64,000 nt of DNA from Streptomyces piniterrae (GCF_005048155.1 NZ_SUMB01000005.1:248001-312000); one strand, 5' to 3'. Positions 42,769-51,648 are shown, counted from the first letter of the stretch. The notes: generated by a model not told the origin, from the sequence alone. Translations and numbers: made by a program.

Positions 42769-44133
42769 TCACAGGGAGACCGGGGTGGGGTCCCAGGCGG
42801 TCAGGGGGAGGAAGCCGCGGTGGCCGCATTCGCCGAAGACCGTGAGGGGGGCGCCGCCCGATATGGCGGCCAGATGCCACAGGCCCGTACGGCCGAGGAC
42901 GCGTGGGTCGAGGGGGAGTGCCGATTCCCCGTCGGCGTCGGCGAGTTGCCAGTTCTCGCCGTCGCGGCCCCGTATCGGTGTGACGTCGGTGAGCACCACG
43001 GGCCAGGAGTCCAGCCAGGGGTCGTCGCGCAGCGCGTCGCCGTAGGCGGCCAGGGCGGCGTCGATGCCGACGCCGGGTGGGACCGGGCCGGGGGCCGCGG
43101 GGGCGTGCCGCTCGCCGAGGGTCGCGCGCAGCGGGCGGGCGCCCGGGTAGTAGGCCAGGTCGGCGTCGAGGAGCAGGCCGGGTGGCAGGGCCAGGTCCAG
43201 GGGGCGGTTGGGGCCGCCGAAGGAGAGGTGCAGTGCCATCCGGCCGGTTCGCTCGCCGCGCAGGAAGATCCTCCGGGTGATCAACTTGCCGTCGTCGCTG
43301 TCGTGTTGGGCGAGTATCAGCCAGCGGTCCCGGACCGGTGCGGCATCGGGGCCGGTCAGCAGGTCCGCGGCTTCCGTGGTCAGGCCGACGCGGGAGCGGA
43401 CCGTCGCCGCGAGCGGGGCCGGAAGCCACTCGATCCCGAGGAAGCCCTGATCGAGGAGATGGAGCAGGGCGCATTCCTCCAGCAGCCGGGCGGGCCAGTC
43501 CGGTCCGGAGGCGACGGCCGAGCCCAACTCCCGTACGCGCGAGGCGAGTCCGGGTGCCTGGGCGTCGATCATGCGCGCGGCGGTTTCGTCCCAGGAGGTG
43601 CCTCCCTGCGCTCCGTCGGCCGAGGCGAGGCCCGAGTGCAGCAGGTCCGTGAGGCGTTGCTCCAACTCCGTGGCGCCGGCGGCGATTCGCTGCAGTCGGC
43701 GCTCGGAGCGGCGCTTGGCGGCCTCCGGGTCGGCGGGCGTGCGCGACGGGGCACCGCCTCCCGAAGTCGTGCGCGCGGAACGCTCCGCGCGTACGCGGCG
43801 GCCGGCCAGCCACTCGTCGGCCCACTGTGGCGGTTCCCCGGCCGTCACCACCCCGCCGTCACCGGCCCAGAGCAGCAGCAGTCCCAGCGTGTGCTTGCAC
43901 GGGAACTTGCGGCTCGGGCAGGTGCACTTGAAGGCGGGCCCTGTGATGTCGACGATCGCTTGGTAGGGCTTCTTGCCGCTGCCCTTGCACTGCCCCCACA
44001 CCGCGCTGTCGTCCGCGCCCGTTTCGGACCATGGTCCGGGTGCCGCGAGCTTGCCGCCCGCTCTGCGTGATGCCTCGTCAGGTGCCAGTGCGAGCACCTG
44101 ATCCGTCGTCCAGCGTTCCCCCTGCGGATTCAT
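42769..44133 (-). CDS. SWIM zinc-finger protein (YehQ-like)
   Basis: 454 residues. The SWIM finger is at C70-x-C72-x6-C79-x-H81 (CTCPSRKFPCKH), a zinc-binding, DNA- or protein-binding motif. N-terminal VLALAPDEASRRAGGKLA is the usual start of this family. After a basic helical linker (about 120-160) come helical and beta-rich parts with GERTGRMALHLSFGG. E. coli YehQ has the same finger in a similar operon. ATG 44133 lies seven bases after a TAGCGT -10 box, so the mRNA should be leaderless. First gene of the minus arm of the module. Confidence 0.87.
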   Translation of the reverse strand: MNPQGERWTTDQVLALAPDEASRRAGGKLAAPGPWSETGADDSAVWGQCKGSGKKPYQAIVDITGPAFKCTCPSRKFPCKHTLGLLLLWAGDGGVVTAGEPPQWADEWLAGRRVRAERSARTTSGGGAPSRTPADPEAAKRRSERRLQRIAAGATELEQRLTDLLHSGLASADGAQGGTSWDETAARMIDAQAPGLASRVRELGSAVASGPDWPARLLEECALLHLLDQGFLGIEWLPAPLAATVRSRVGLTTEAADLLTGPDAAPVRDRWLILAQHDSDDGKLITRRIFLRGERTGRMALHLSFGGPNRPLDLALPPGLLLDADLAYYPGARPLRATLGERHAPAAPGPVPPGVGIDAALAAYGDALRDDPWLDSWPVVLTDVTPIRGRDGENWQLADADGESALPLDPRVLGRTGLWHLAAISGGAPLTVFGECGHRGFLPLTAWDPTPVSL

Positions 44134-44140
44134 GTCAACG

Positions 44141-44163
44141 ACGCTACGACCTGCCACTGACAA
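44141..44163 (-). promoter_or_regulatory. RecA-NDp-like promoter of the SWIM-DUF5691 operon
   Basis: Read on minus: TTGTCAGTG (44155-44163), 8 bases, TAGCGT (44141-44146). This matches the consensus TTGTCRGTG-N8-TAnnnT at every defined base. Transcription would begin at the A of the SWIM start codon. Confidence 0.75.
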
Positions 44164-44212
44164 CGGCCCGAGATCGCGGTGAAGCCGCAGGTCAGAGGTG
44201 CTTTTCCGGTGA

Positions 44213-44235
44213 TTGTCAGTGGTGTGGTGCAGGCT
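44213..44235 (+). promoter_or_regulatory. RecA-NDp-like promoter of the MoxR-DUF5682-VWA operon
   Basis: TTGTCAGTG (44213-44221), 8 bases, CAGGCT (44230-44235). The upstream box is perfect; the -10 box differs from TAnnnT at its first base. With the minus-strand copy it forms a 10-bp inverted repeat (CCACTGACAA/TTGTCAGTGG) 49 bases apart. A leader of about 60 bases with GAGGGGGAG precedes the moxR start. Confidence 0.65.
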
Positions 44236-44299
44236 TGGTTCTGCAAGCGGCCGGCGGGTTCGCGAGTGCCGGCCGCACACCTTGCGACGAGGGGGAGCC

Positions 44300-45448
44300 A
44301 TGTCGGAGAACAGCATCGGGACGACGCATCACGAGACGACGCAGTACGAGGCGCGGGAGGGCGGCGCGGGGGAGGCGCTGCGGCCGCATGCGGAGGAGAC
44401 CTTCGCGGACGAACTGAAGGCCCTCGCCGCCGCGGACGACCGGCCGCGGCCGGAGCGCTGGCGCCTGTCGCCGTGGGCGGTGGCGACGTATCTGCTCGGC
44501 GGCACGCTCGCGGACGGCACCGTCATCACACCCAAGTACGTCGGCCCGCGGCGGATCGTCGAGGTCGCCGTGACGACACTCGCGACGGACCGTGCGCTGC
44601 TGCTGCTCGGGGTGCCCGGCACCGCGAAGACTTGGGTGTCCGAGCATCTCGCGGCGGCGGTCAGCGGTGACTCCACACTCCTCGTGCAGGGCACGGCCGG
44701 TACGCCGGAGGAAGCCATCCGCTACGGCTGGAACTACGCCCAGCTGCTCGCGAACGGCCCCAGCCGGGACGCGCTGGTGCCCAGCCCGGTGATGCGCGCG
44801 ATGGCGCATGGCATGACCGCTCGGGTCGAGGAGCTGACCCGGATCCCGGCCGACGTCCAGGACACCCTCATCACGGTCCTGTCGGAGAAGACCCTGCCGA
44901 TCCCGGAGTTGGGGCAGGAGGTGCAGGCCGTCCGCGGTTTCAACCTGATCGCCACGGCCAACGACCGTGACCGCGGCGTCAACGAACTCTCCAGTGCGCT
45001 GCGCCGCCGCTTCAACACTGTTGTGCTGCCGCTGCCGGCGACGCCGGACGAGGAGGTCGACATCGTCTCGCGGCGGGTCGAGCAGATCGGCCGCTCGCTG
45101 GATCTGCCGGCGGCGCCCGAGGGGATGGACGAGATCCGCCGGGTGGTCACGGTCTTCCGCGAGCTGCGGGACGGTCTGACGGCCGACGGCCGGACCAAGC
45201 TCAAGTCGCCGTCCGGCACGCTGTCCACGGCCGAGGCCATCTCGGTGGTGACGAACGGTCTGGCGCTGGCCAGCCACTTCGGGGACGGTGTGCTGCGCTC
45301 CGGGGACGTGGCGGCGGGCATCCTGGGTGCGGTCGTCCGGGACCCGGCGGCGGACCGTGTCGTATGGCAGGAGTACCTGGAGACGGTCGTGCGTGAGCGC
45401 GACGGCTGGAAGGACTTCTACCGGGCGTGCCGCGAGGTGAGCGCATGA
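44300..45448 (+). CDS. MoxR-like AAA+ ATPase (YehL-like)
   Basis: 382 residues. After an acidic N-terminal tail (about 45 residues), the AAA+ core has Walker A GVPGTAKTW with K110, the pore/loop segment VQGTAGTPEEAIRYGWNY, sensor 1 FNLIATANDRDRG and the arginine finger SSALRRRFNTVVLPLP. At the Walker B site the sequence is ARVEEL (E177, E178) rather than the usual DE pair, so the metal-binding Asp is replaced by Val or moved. MoxR ATPases work with VWA proteins as remodelling chaperones; the VWA partner is two genes on. Its TGA overlaps the next ATG (ATGA). Confidence 0.9.
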   Translation: MSENSIGTTHHETTQYEAREGGAGEALRPHAEETFADELKALAAADDRPRPERWRLSPWAVATYLLGGTLADGTVITPKYVGPRRIVEVAVTTLATDRALLLLGVPGTAKTWVSEHLAAAVSGDSTLLVQGTAGTPEEAIRYGWNYAQLLANGPSRDALVPSPVMRAMAHGMTARVEELTRIPADVQDTLITVLSEKTLPIPELGQEVQAVRGFNLIATANDRDRGVNELSSALRRRFNTVVLPLPATPDEEVDIVSRRVEQIGRSLDLPAAPEGMDEIRRVVTVFRELRDGLTADGRTKLKSPSGTLSTAEAISVVTNGLALASHFGDGVLRSGDVAAGILGAVVRDPAADRVVWQEYLETVVRERDGWKDFYRACREVSA

Positions 45449-47988
45449 CGGGCATGGCGGGCACCGGTGAGCCGGTGCTGTTGGGGGTGCGGCATCACGG
45501 TCCCGGTTCCGCGCGGGCGGTGCGGGCGGCCCTGGAGCAGTGCGAGCCCGGTGCGGTGCTGATCGAGGGGCCGCCGGAGGCCGACGAACTGGTGCCGCTG
45601 GCCGGGCAGCAGAGCATGCGGCCGCCGGTCGCGCTGCTCGCCCATGTGCTGGACGATCCGGGGCGTGCGGCGTTCTGGCCGTTGGCCGAGTTCTCCCCGG
45701 AGTGGGTGGCGCTCCGCTGGGCTCTGGAGCGCGGTGTCCCGGTCCGTTTCATCGATCTGCCCGCGGCGCATTCTCTGGCGATGGCGGCGGAGGACGAGGC
45801 CGCGAAGGAGGCCGAGAAGGAAGCGGCGGAGAAAGCGGCGGAGAAAGCGGGGGACGCGGAGGAGGAAGCCGGGACGGCCGGGCCGGGCGGTGCGCTCGGC
45901 GACGTGCCGGCCGACGTGCCGGCCGATGTGCGGGTCGATCCGATCGGGGTGCTGGCCGAGACCGCCGGTTACGACGACGCCGAGCGCTGGTGGGAGGACG
46001 TGGTCGAGCACCGTGGGGCGGCGGGCGGCGCCGGGAGCGGGGGAGGGCCCGGGGCGGACGCGCTGGCGCCGTTCGCCGCGCTGGCCGAGGCGATGGGCGC
46101 GCTGCGCGAGGTCTACGGGGACGGCGGCCATGATCGTGACCTGCTGCGCGAGGCCCATATGCGGCTCCGGATCCGGGCCGCGCGGCGGGAGTTCGGGGAC
46201 GATGTCGCCGTGGTGTGCGGGGCCTGGCATGTGCCCGCGCTGGCCCAACGCAGCACCGTGACCGCCGACCGTCAGCTGCTCAAGGGCCTGCCGAAGGTGA
46301 AGGCGGCGGTGACCTGGGTGCCGTGGACGCACCGGCGGCTCGCCCGCCGCAGCGGTTACGGCGCGGGGATCTCCTCGCCCGGCTGGTACGGCCATCTCTT
46401 CAGCGCCCCCGACCGGCCCATCGAGCGCTGGATGACCAAGGTCGCCGGACTGCTCAGGGAGGAGGACTACGCCGTCTCGTCGGCGCATGTCATCGAAGCG
46501 GTGCGGCTCGCCGAGGGACTGGCCGCGGTGCGCGGCCGCCCGCTGGCCGGGCTTGCGGAGACCGACGACGCGATCCGGGCCGTCATGGGGGACGGCTCCG
46601 AGGCGCCGTCCGCGCTGATCCGCGACCGGCTGGTGATCGGGGAGGCGCTGGGCGAGGTGCCGGAGGACGCTCCCGCGGTACCGCTGCAGCGCGACATCGC
46701 CCGCGGCCAGCGGGCGCTACGGCTCAAGCCCGAAGCGCTGGAGCGGGAGTTGGAGCTGGATCTCCGCAAGGAGACGGACGCCGGACGCAGCCGGCTGCTC
46801 CACCGGCTGAGGCTGCTCGGCATCCCCTGGGGCGAGCCGACCGACTCCCGTGCCGGCACCGGCACCTTCCGGGAGACCTGGCGGCTGCGCTGGGAGCCCG
46901 AACTGTCGGTGCGGGTGGCCGAGGCCGGTATCTGGGGCACGACCGTGCTCTCCGCCGCCACCGCCAAGGCCGCGTCCGATGCCGCCGGCGCGGCGTCGCT
47001 CGCCGAGGTGACGGCGCTGGCCGAGCGCTGTCTGCTCGCCGAACTGCCCGATGCGCTGCCGGTGGTGATGCGTGTGCTGTCCGACCGCGCGGCGCTGGAC
47101 GCGGACGTGGGGCATCTCGCCCAGGCGCTGCCCGCCCTGGTGCGGTCCGTGCGGTACGGCGATGTGCGGGGCACGGATGGCGCGGCGCTCCGCGAGGTGG
47201 CGACGGGCCTGGCCGAGCGGGTCTTCGTCGGACTGCCGCCGGCCTGCGCCGGCCTGGACGACGACGGCGCCGCGGAGATGCGCGGCCATCTCGACGCCAC
47301 CCACCAGGCCGTAGGCCTCCTGGGCCAGCTCGCGACCGGGGCCGTGACCGCCCCCGCACCGCCGGCGGCGGATCTGCGGGCGCGTTGGGCCGGTGTGCTG
47401 CGGTCGGTGACCGGGCGGGACACCGTGCCGGGGCTGATCCGGGGGCGGGCGGCGCGACTGCTGCTGGACGACGGCCAGTTGGGCGACGGGGGAGCGGAGC
47501 GGCTGATGGGGCTCGCCCTCTCGCCGGGCACTGCGCCCTCGGATGCCGCCGGCTGGATCGAGGGCTTCGTCGGCGGCGGGGACGGCGGCATGCTGCTGGT
47601 CCACGACGAACGGCTGCTGGCGCTGGTGGACGACTGGCTGACGACCGTGCCGGGCAGCGCGTTCACGGACGTACTGCCGCTGCTGCGCCGGGCCTTCTCG
47701 GAGTACGAAGCGGGGGTGCGGCGCACGCTCGGCGAGCTGATCCGGCGCGGGCCCGCGGCGACCGCCCGCCGTCCGGGCGGCGACGGCGAGGACGCGGCGG
47801 CGCCCGGCTTCGGCCCCGGCCTGGACCGCGACCGCGCCGCGGCCGTACTCCCCACCCTGCGCCTGCTGTTGAGCACGGGACCGGATCCCTTCGGTAATCC
47901 CTTCGGTGGTGAGGGCTTCCGCAGGGAGAGCGACAGCGGAGGCGGGCGCACCACCCGCCACGACAACCTCACGGGGGCAGTGACATGA
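45445..47988 (+). CDS. DUF5682-family large protein (YehM-like) with TraB/TIKI-like GX2H motifs
   Basis: 847 residues, the largest part of the module. The N-terminal 330 residues hold two GX2H motifs, G14-V-R-H17 and G259-A-W-H262, with E41 in VLIEGPPEADEL. This trio is the pattern of the TraB/TIKI/EreA-like superfamily, some of whose members are metal-dependent hydrolases. A long Glu/Ala/Lys helix (about 113-145) is inserted. The C-terminal 500 residues are helical, with no recognised motif. It overlaps moxR by 4 bases and the VWA gene by 4 bases, so the three are translated together. Hydrolase activity is inference from motifs only. Confidence 0.85.
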   Translation: MTGMAGTGEPVLLGVRHHGPGSARAVRAALEQCEPGAVLIEGPPEADELVPLAGQQSMRPPVALLAHVLDDPGRAAFWPLAEFSPEWVALRWALERGVPVRFIDLPAAHSLAMAAEDEAAKEAEKEAAEKAAEKAGDAEEEAGTAGPGGALGDVPADVPADVRVDPIGVLAETAGYDDAERWWEDVVEHRGAAGGAGSGGGPGADALAPFAALAEAMGALREVYGDGGHDRDLLREAHMRLRIRAARREFGDDVAVVCGAWHVPALAQRSTVTADRQLLKGLPKVKAAVTWVPWTHRRLARRSGYGAGISSPGWYGHLFSAPDRPIERWMTKVAGLLREEDYAVSSAHVIEAVRLAEGLAAVRGRPLAGLAETDDAIRAVMGDGSEAPSALIRDRLVIGEALGEVPEDAPAVPLQRDIARGQRALRLKPEALERELELDLRKETDAGRSRLLHRLRLLGIPWGEPTDSRAGTGTFRETWRLRWEPELSVRVAEAGIWGTTVLSAATAKAASDAAGAASLAEVTALAERCLLAELPDALPVVMRVLSDRAALDADVGHLAQALPALVRSVRYGDVRGTDGAALREVATGLAERVFVGLPPACAGLDDDGAAEMRGHLDATHQAVGLLGQLATGAVTAPAPPAADLRARWAGVLRSVTGRDTVPGLIRGRAARLLLDDGQLGDGGAERLMGLALSPGTAPSDAAGWIEGFVGGGDGGMLLVHDERLLALVDDWLTTVPGSAFTDVLPLLRRAFSEYEAGVRRTLGELIRRGPAATARRPGGDGEDAAAPGFGPGLDRDRAAAVLPTLRLLLSTGPDPFGNPFGGEGFRRESDSGGGRTTRHDNLTGAVT

Positions 47989-49175
47989 GCAACTGGATGG
48001 CCGAGGCCGTCGACCCCGACCAGGCCGAGCGGCTGCGCCGCTGGCGGCTGGTGCTCGGTGGCGGCGGGGCGGACGGCACGGGGCATCAGCTGCGGGGGCG
48101 CGATGCCGCGATGGACGGGACACTCACCTCGCTCTACGGGCAGGGCCAGGGCGGCAAGGGGGCCGACGGCGGGAAGCGGACGGCGGGGCTGGGGGCGTCG
48201 GCGCCCGCGGTGGCGCGCTGGCTCGGCGACATCCGTACGTACTTCCCGTCGTCCGTGGTGCAGGTGATGCAGCGGGACGCCATCGACCGGCTCGGGCTGT
48301 CCTCGCTGCTCCTGGAACCGGAGATGCTGGAGGCCGTCGAGGCGGATGTGCATCTGGTGGGCACCCTGCTCTCGCTCAACAAGGTCATGCCGGAGACGAC
48401 CAAGGAGACCGCGCGGGCCGTCGTCCGCAAGGTCGTCGAGCAGCTGGAGAAGAGGCTGGCGACCCGCACCCGTGCCACCCTCACCGGCGCGCTGGACCGC
48501 TCCGCGCGGATCAGCCGGCCGCGCCACCGCGACATCGACTGGGACCGCACGATCCGCGCGAACCTCAAGAACTACCTCCCGGAGTACCGCACGGTCGTCC
48601 CCGAGCGGCTGATCGGCTACGGCCGGGCCGCGCAGTCGGTGAAGAAGGAGGTGGTGCTCTGCATCGACCAGTCCGGTTCGATGGCCGCCTCGGTCGTCTA
48701 CGCCTCGGTGTTCGGCGCGGTGCTGGCGTCGATGCGGGCCATCGACACCCGGCTGGTCGTCTTCGACACCTCGGTGGTCGATCTGACGGACCAGATCGAC
48801 GACCCGGTCGATGTCCTCTTCGGCACCCAGCTCGGCGGCGGCACGGACATCAACCGCGCCCTCGCCTACTGCCAGTCCAAGATCACCCGCCCCGCGGAGA
48901 CCGTCGTCGTCCTCATCAGCGATCTGTACGAGGGCGGCATCCGGGACGAGATGCTCAAGCGGGTCGCCGCGATGAAGGCGTCCGGGGTGCAGTTCGTGAC
49001 GTTGCTCGCACTGTCCGACGAGGGGGCGCCGGCCTACGACCGGGACCACGCCGCGGCGCTCGCGGCCCTGGGCGCACCGGCGTTCGCCTGCACCCCGGAT
49101 CTCTTTCCGGACATCATGGCCGCCGCGATCGAGAAACGGCCGTTGCCCATACCGGACATGGCGGAGCAACAGTGA
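47985..49175 (+). CDS. VWA-domain protein (YehP-like)
   Basis: 396 residues. A C-terminal von Willebrand A domain starts near KKEVVLCIDQSGSMAASV, with MIDAS residues D228, S230 and S232, a Thr in LGGGTDINRALAYC and an Asp in VLISDLYEGG, so it should bind Mg2+. The N-terminal half (about 1-200) is helical with a Gly-rich patch and IDWDRTIRANLKNYLPEY, which precedes the VWA domain in this family. It is the partner expected of a MoxR ATPase. The ATG overlaps the DUF5682 stop by 4 bases. Last gene of the plus operon. Confidence 0.9.
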   Translation: MSNWMAEAVDPDQAERLRRWRLVLGGGGADGTGHQLRGRDAAMDGTLTSLYGQGQGGKGADGGKRTAGLGASAPAVARWLGDIRTYFPSSVVQVMQRDAIDRLGLSSLLLEPEMLEAVEADVHLVGTLLSLNKVMPETTKETARAVVRKVVEQLEKRLATRTRATLTGALDRSARISRPRHRDIDWDRTIRANLKNYLPEYRTVVPERLIGYGRAAQSVKKEVVLCIDQSGSMAASVVYASVFGAVLASMRAIDTRLVVFDTSVVDLTDQIDDPVDVLFGTQLGGGTDINRALAYCQSKITRPAETVVVLISDLYEGGIRDEMLKRVAAMKASGVQFVTLLALSDEGAPAYDRDHAAALAALGAPAFACTPDLFPDIMAAAIEKRPLPIPDMAEQQ

Positions 49176-49327
49176 CAGGAGTGCCGGAGGGACTTGCGCG
49201 GCACCTGGCGTGTCATGCAAGGATCAGCGCATCGCTCGATCGCCCGCGACGCGTGTGACACCGAGGCCCTGTGCCGGTGTGTCCCCGTCCGTATGGGAAG
49301 GTCCCCTCCTTGTCTGCTGTGTTCGCC

Positions 49328-50179
49328 ATGCCTGCCACCGTGCGCCTGCCGCGCACGGTGGCCGCGCGGCGTGTGCTGCTGGCGGGGCTCTTCCTGGTGG
49401 GCTTCGTCGCCCTCGGCTTCGCCTTCGGCCCCGGCGCCCACGCCGAGGACCGCACGGGCGCGGCGGCACTGACCGGGGCGACGTCCCCGGACACGGCCCC
49501 CGCCGAGGCGTCCACCCCGGACCGGGCCGCCACCCGGGACGGGGCGGCGGACCGGCTCTCCGACTCCGGCACCGAGTTCGCGCAGCAGCGCGAGGAGGCC
49601 CGTACGGAGTTCGCCGAGCGCGAGAAGGCCGCGTCCACCGCGGTCAACGACGCACTGCGGCCCGCCGCACAGCACCTCCAGCCGGTCACCGACCCCCTCA
49701 CCGAGCCGGTGAACGGGGTCGTACAGGACGTCCGGGACGTGGCCGGTGCCACGCTGCCCGCGATCCTCCCGTCCGGTGAGCAGGCGGGACCCGGCAACGG
49801 CGCTGGGCCCGGTGACGGCGACGCGTCGGACGCTGCGCAGCAGCCCGGTTCGCGGGCCACCGCGCCGGCCGACTGCGCCGTGGCCTCGTCGTCCGCTCTC
49901 GCCGACGACCTGGGCAAGCCGGCCGACCGGCAGCTGCGTCCCGTCGCGCACGAGCAGCGCGACCAGGGGCACGACGGCCTTCCCGGCCAGTTCCCGCAGG
50001 GCCCCGTGGCGCCCTCCTCGCACTCCGCGGGTGACGGCCACGGCCCCCGTGGCGGGGACCAGTTCGCCGCTTCCCCGGCGGACCCGACGCGCTTCCGGCT
50101 GCTGCCGGGTGGCGTCCGCACGGCCGATGGCGCTCCGACGCGTCGGCGTGCCGAAGAAATCCTCGAATTCCCCGGCTAG
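49328..50179 (+). CDS. Secreted low-complexity protein, unknown function
   Basis: About 283 residues: a signal peptide (RRVLLAGLFLVGFVALGFAFG, cleavage likely after AHA), then an Ala/Glu/Arg-rich helical segment (about 60-100) and Gly/Pro/Asp-rich sequence to the end. No family was recognised. ATG 49328 is one possible start; TTG 49310 has a better-placed AAGG. It follows the VWA gene by 150 bases but a new promoter is likely. The inverted repeat GGGCAGACC (50179-50187) with 50228-50236 overlaps its end and the leader of the next gene. Confidence 0.6.
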   Translation: MPATVRLPRTVAARRVLLAGLFLVGFVALGFAFGPGAHAEDRTGAAALTGATSPDTAPAEASTPDRAATRDGAADRLSDSGTEFAQQREEARTEFAEREKAASTAVNDALRPAAQHLQPVTDPLTEPVNGVVQDVRDVAGATLPAILPSGEQAGPGNGAGPGDGDASDAAQQPGSRATAPADCAVASSSALADDLGKPADRQLRPVAHEQRDQGHDGLPGQFPQGPVAPSSHSAGDGHGPRGGDQFAASPADPTRFRLLPGGVRTADGAPTRRRAEEILEFPG

Positions 50180-50271
50180 GGCAGACCGCTCCGCGTCTGT
50201 AACTGACCTGCCGCGCGGGGGTGGACAGGTCTGCCCGTCAAAGCCCACCGAATTCGAAGGACATCGCCATC

Positions 50272-51648
50272 ATGCGCTCGAACATCCGCCGTTCCATCGT
50301 TGTTGCCGCCGCCGCCACCGGCCTGTGGGCCCTGGGCTCCGTCGCCGCGAACGCCGCAGAGCTGCCCGTCACCCCGGAGCTGCCGGCCACCGGCTCGGTG
50401 ACCGACGCCGCCAAGCTGCCCACCGGTGACGCGGCCGGCACCGTCGAGTCGACCGTGAGCGAGACCGCCGACAAGGCGACCGGCGCCCTCGGTGGCGTAT
50501 CGGCCCCCGAGCTGCCCGCCGCGCCGTCGGCGCCCGCGCTCGGCGATGTGACCGGCGCCCTCGACGGTGTGCAGAAGCCGGGCGTGCCGTCCGCCGACCT
50601 GAAGAAGGTCCAGAAGACCGCCGACGCGAAGAAGGCCGAGAAGGCCGCCAAGAAGGCCGCGAAGAAGGCCGGCAAGCTGGCCCAGGGCAAGCTGCCCGCC
50701 GCGCCGTCGCTGCCCGCCACCCCGGGTGTTCCGTCGGCCGAGCTGCCCAACGTGCCGAGCCTGCCCGGCACCCCGGAGCTGCCGAAGGCCCCCGCGCTGC
50801 CGAAGGCCCCCGGCTCGGCCGACAACCTGCTCGCCGCGCTCGCCGGTGCCGCTATCCGTCCCGAGCAGCTGACCAACACCGCCCAGGGCGGCCTGGCCAC
50901 CGTCCGCCCGACCGTCGAGCAGACCGCCGAGGACGTGCTGCCGCCCGTCGCCCGCCGTATCGTCATCAAGGTCGTGCCGGTCGCGCAGACCGCCGTCGGT
51001 GGTGCCGGCCAGCTCGCCGGTGACGCCAAGGGCCAGGCGACCCCGTTCGTGACCGCGGTCGGTGGCCACGCGCAGGTGTTCGTGACCGGTGTGACCGCCA
51101 AGGCCACCCCCTTCGTGCAGGGTGTCGCCGGTGACGGCCAGGTGCTCGCGCAGGGTGTGTCCACCGACGCCACCCCGTTCGCGCAGGGCCTGGTGACCGT
51201 CGTCGCGGCCGACGCGCAGTCCATCGCCACCACTGCCGCCGCCGGTGCGCAGGGCCTGGCGCCGGCTCAGGTGCCGACCGACCTGACCGACGCGGTCGCC
51301 GTCCCGGCCGTGCCCGCCACCCCGGCCGTCCCGGCTGCGCCCTCCGTCCCGGCCGTGCCCGCCGCGCCGTCCGTCCCCGCCGTGCCGGCCGACCTGACCG
51401 ACGCCGTTGAGGTCCCGGCCGCCCCGGCCGTGCCCGCGGTCCCGGCCGACCTGCCCGACGCCGCCACCCTCCCGGCCGTCCCGGCTGCCCCGGCCGTCCC
51501 CGCCGTCCCGGCGAACCCGACCGACGCCGTCGCCGTCCCGGCCGTGCCCGCCGCCCCGTCCGTCCCGGCCGTGCCCGCCGACCTGGCCGACCTGACCAAC
51601 GCCGCCAACATCCCGGCGCTGCCGGCCCTCCCGGTCCAGGCCGTCTGA
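50272..51648 (+). CDS. Secreted Pro/Ala/Val repeat protein
   Basis: 458 residues: signal peptide (RSIVVAAAATGLWALGSVAANA), a Lys/Ala-rich segment (about 108-145, KKAEKAAKKAAKKAGK), a middle part with QTAVGGAGQLAGDAKGQATPFV and related units, and a C-terminal block (about 335-455) of VPAVPAAPSVPAVPADLTDA-type repeats. No enzyme motif is seen. Similar proteins in Streptomyces are often mislabelled as ATP-binding; a cell-surface or matrix role is more likely. ATG 50272 has GAAGGA 11 bases upstream. A T-tract terminator follows at 51731. Confidence 0.8.
   Translation: MRSNIRRSIVVAAAATGLWALGSVAANAAELPVTPELPATGSVTDAAKLPTGDAAGTVESTVSETADKATGALGGVSAPELPAAPSAPALGDVTGALDGVQKPGVPSADLKKVQKTADAKKAEKAAKKAAKKAGKLAQGKLPAAPSLPATPGVPSAELPNVPSLPGTPELPKAPALPKAPGSADNLLAALAGAAIRPEQLTNTAQGGLATVRPTVEQTAEDVLPPVARRIVIKVVPVAQTAVGGAGQLAGDAKGQATPFVTAVGGHAQVFVTGVTAKATPFVQGVAGDGQVLAQGVSTDATPFAQGLVTVVAADAQSIATTAAAGAQGLAPAQVPTDLTDAVAVPAVPATPAVPAAPSVPAVPAAPSVPAVPADLTDAVEVPAAPAVPAVPADLPDAATLPAVPAAPAVPAVPANPTDAVAVPAVPAAPSVPAVPADLADLTNAANIPALPALPVQAV

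Noticed and set aside
44154..44222. Single operator formed by the 10-bp inverted repeat CCACTGACAA/TTGTCAGTGG
   Set aside because: The arms are better explained as two separate upstream promoter boxes of the RecA-NDp type, each with its own -10 box in the right direction.
46467..49220. A 917-codon minus-strand open frame opposite the DUF5682 and VWA genes
   Set aside because: Low-complexity Arg/Ser/Pro composition, no domain; the plus-strand genes here have clear motifs and coupled starts.
49034..50248. A long minus-strand frame opposite the secreted protein at 49328
   Set aside because: The plus frame has a clean signal peptide; the minus frame has none and is Arg/Gly-rich.
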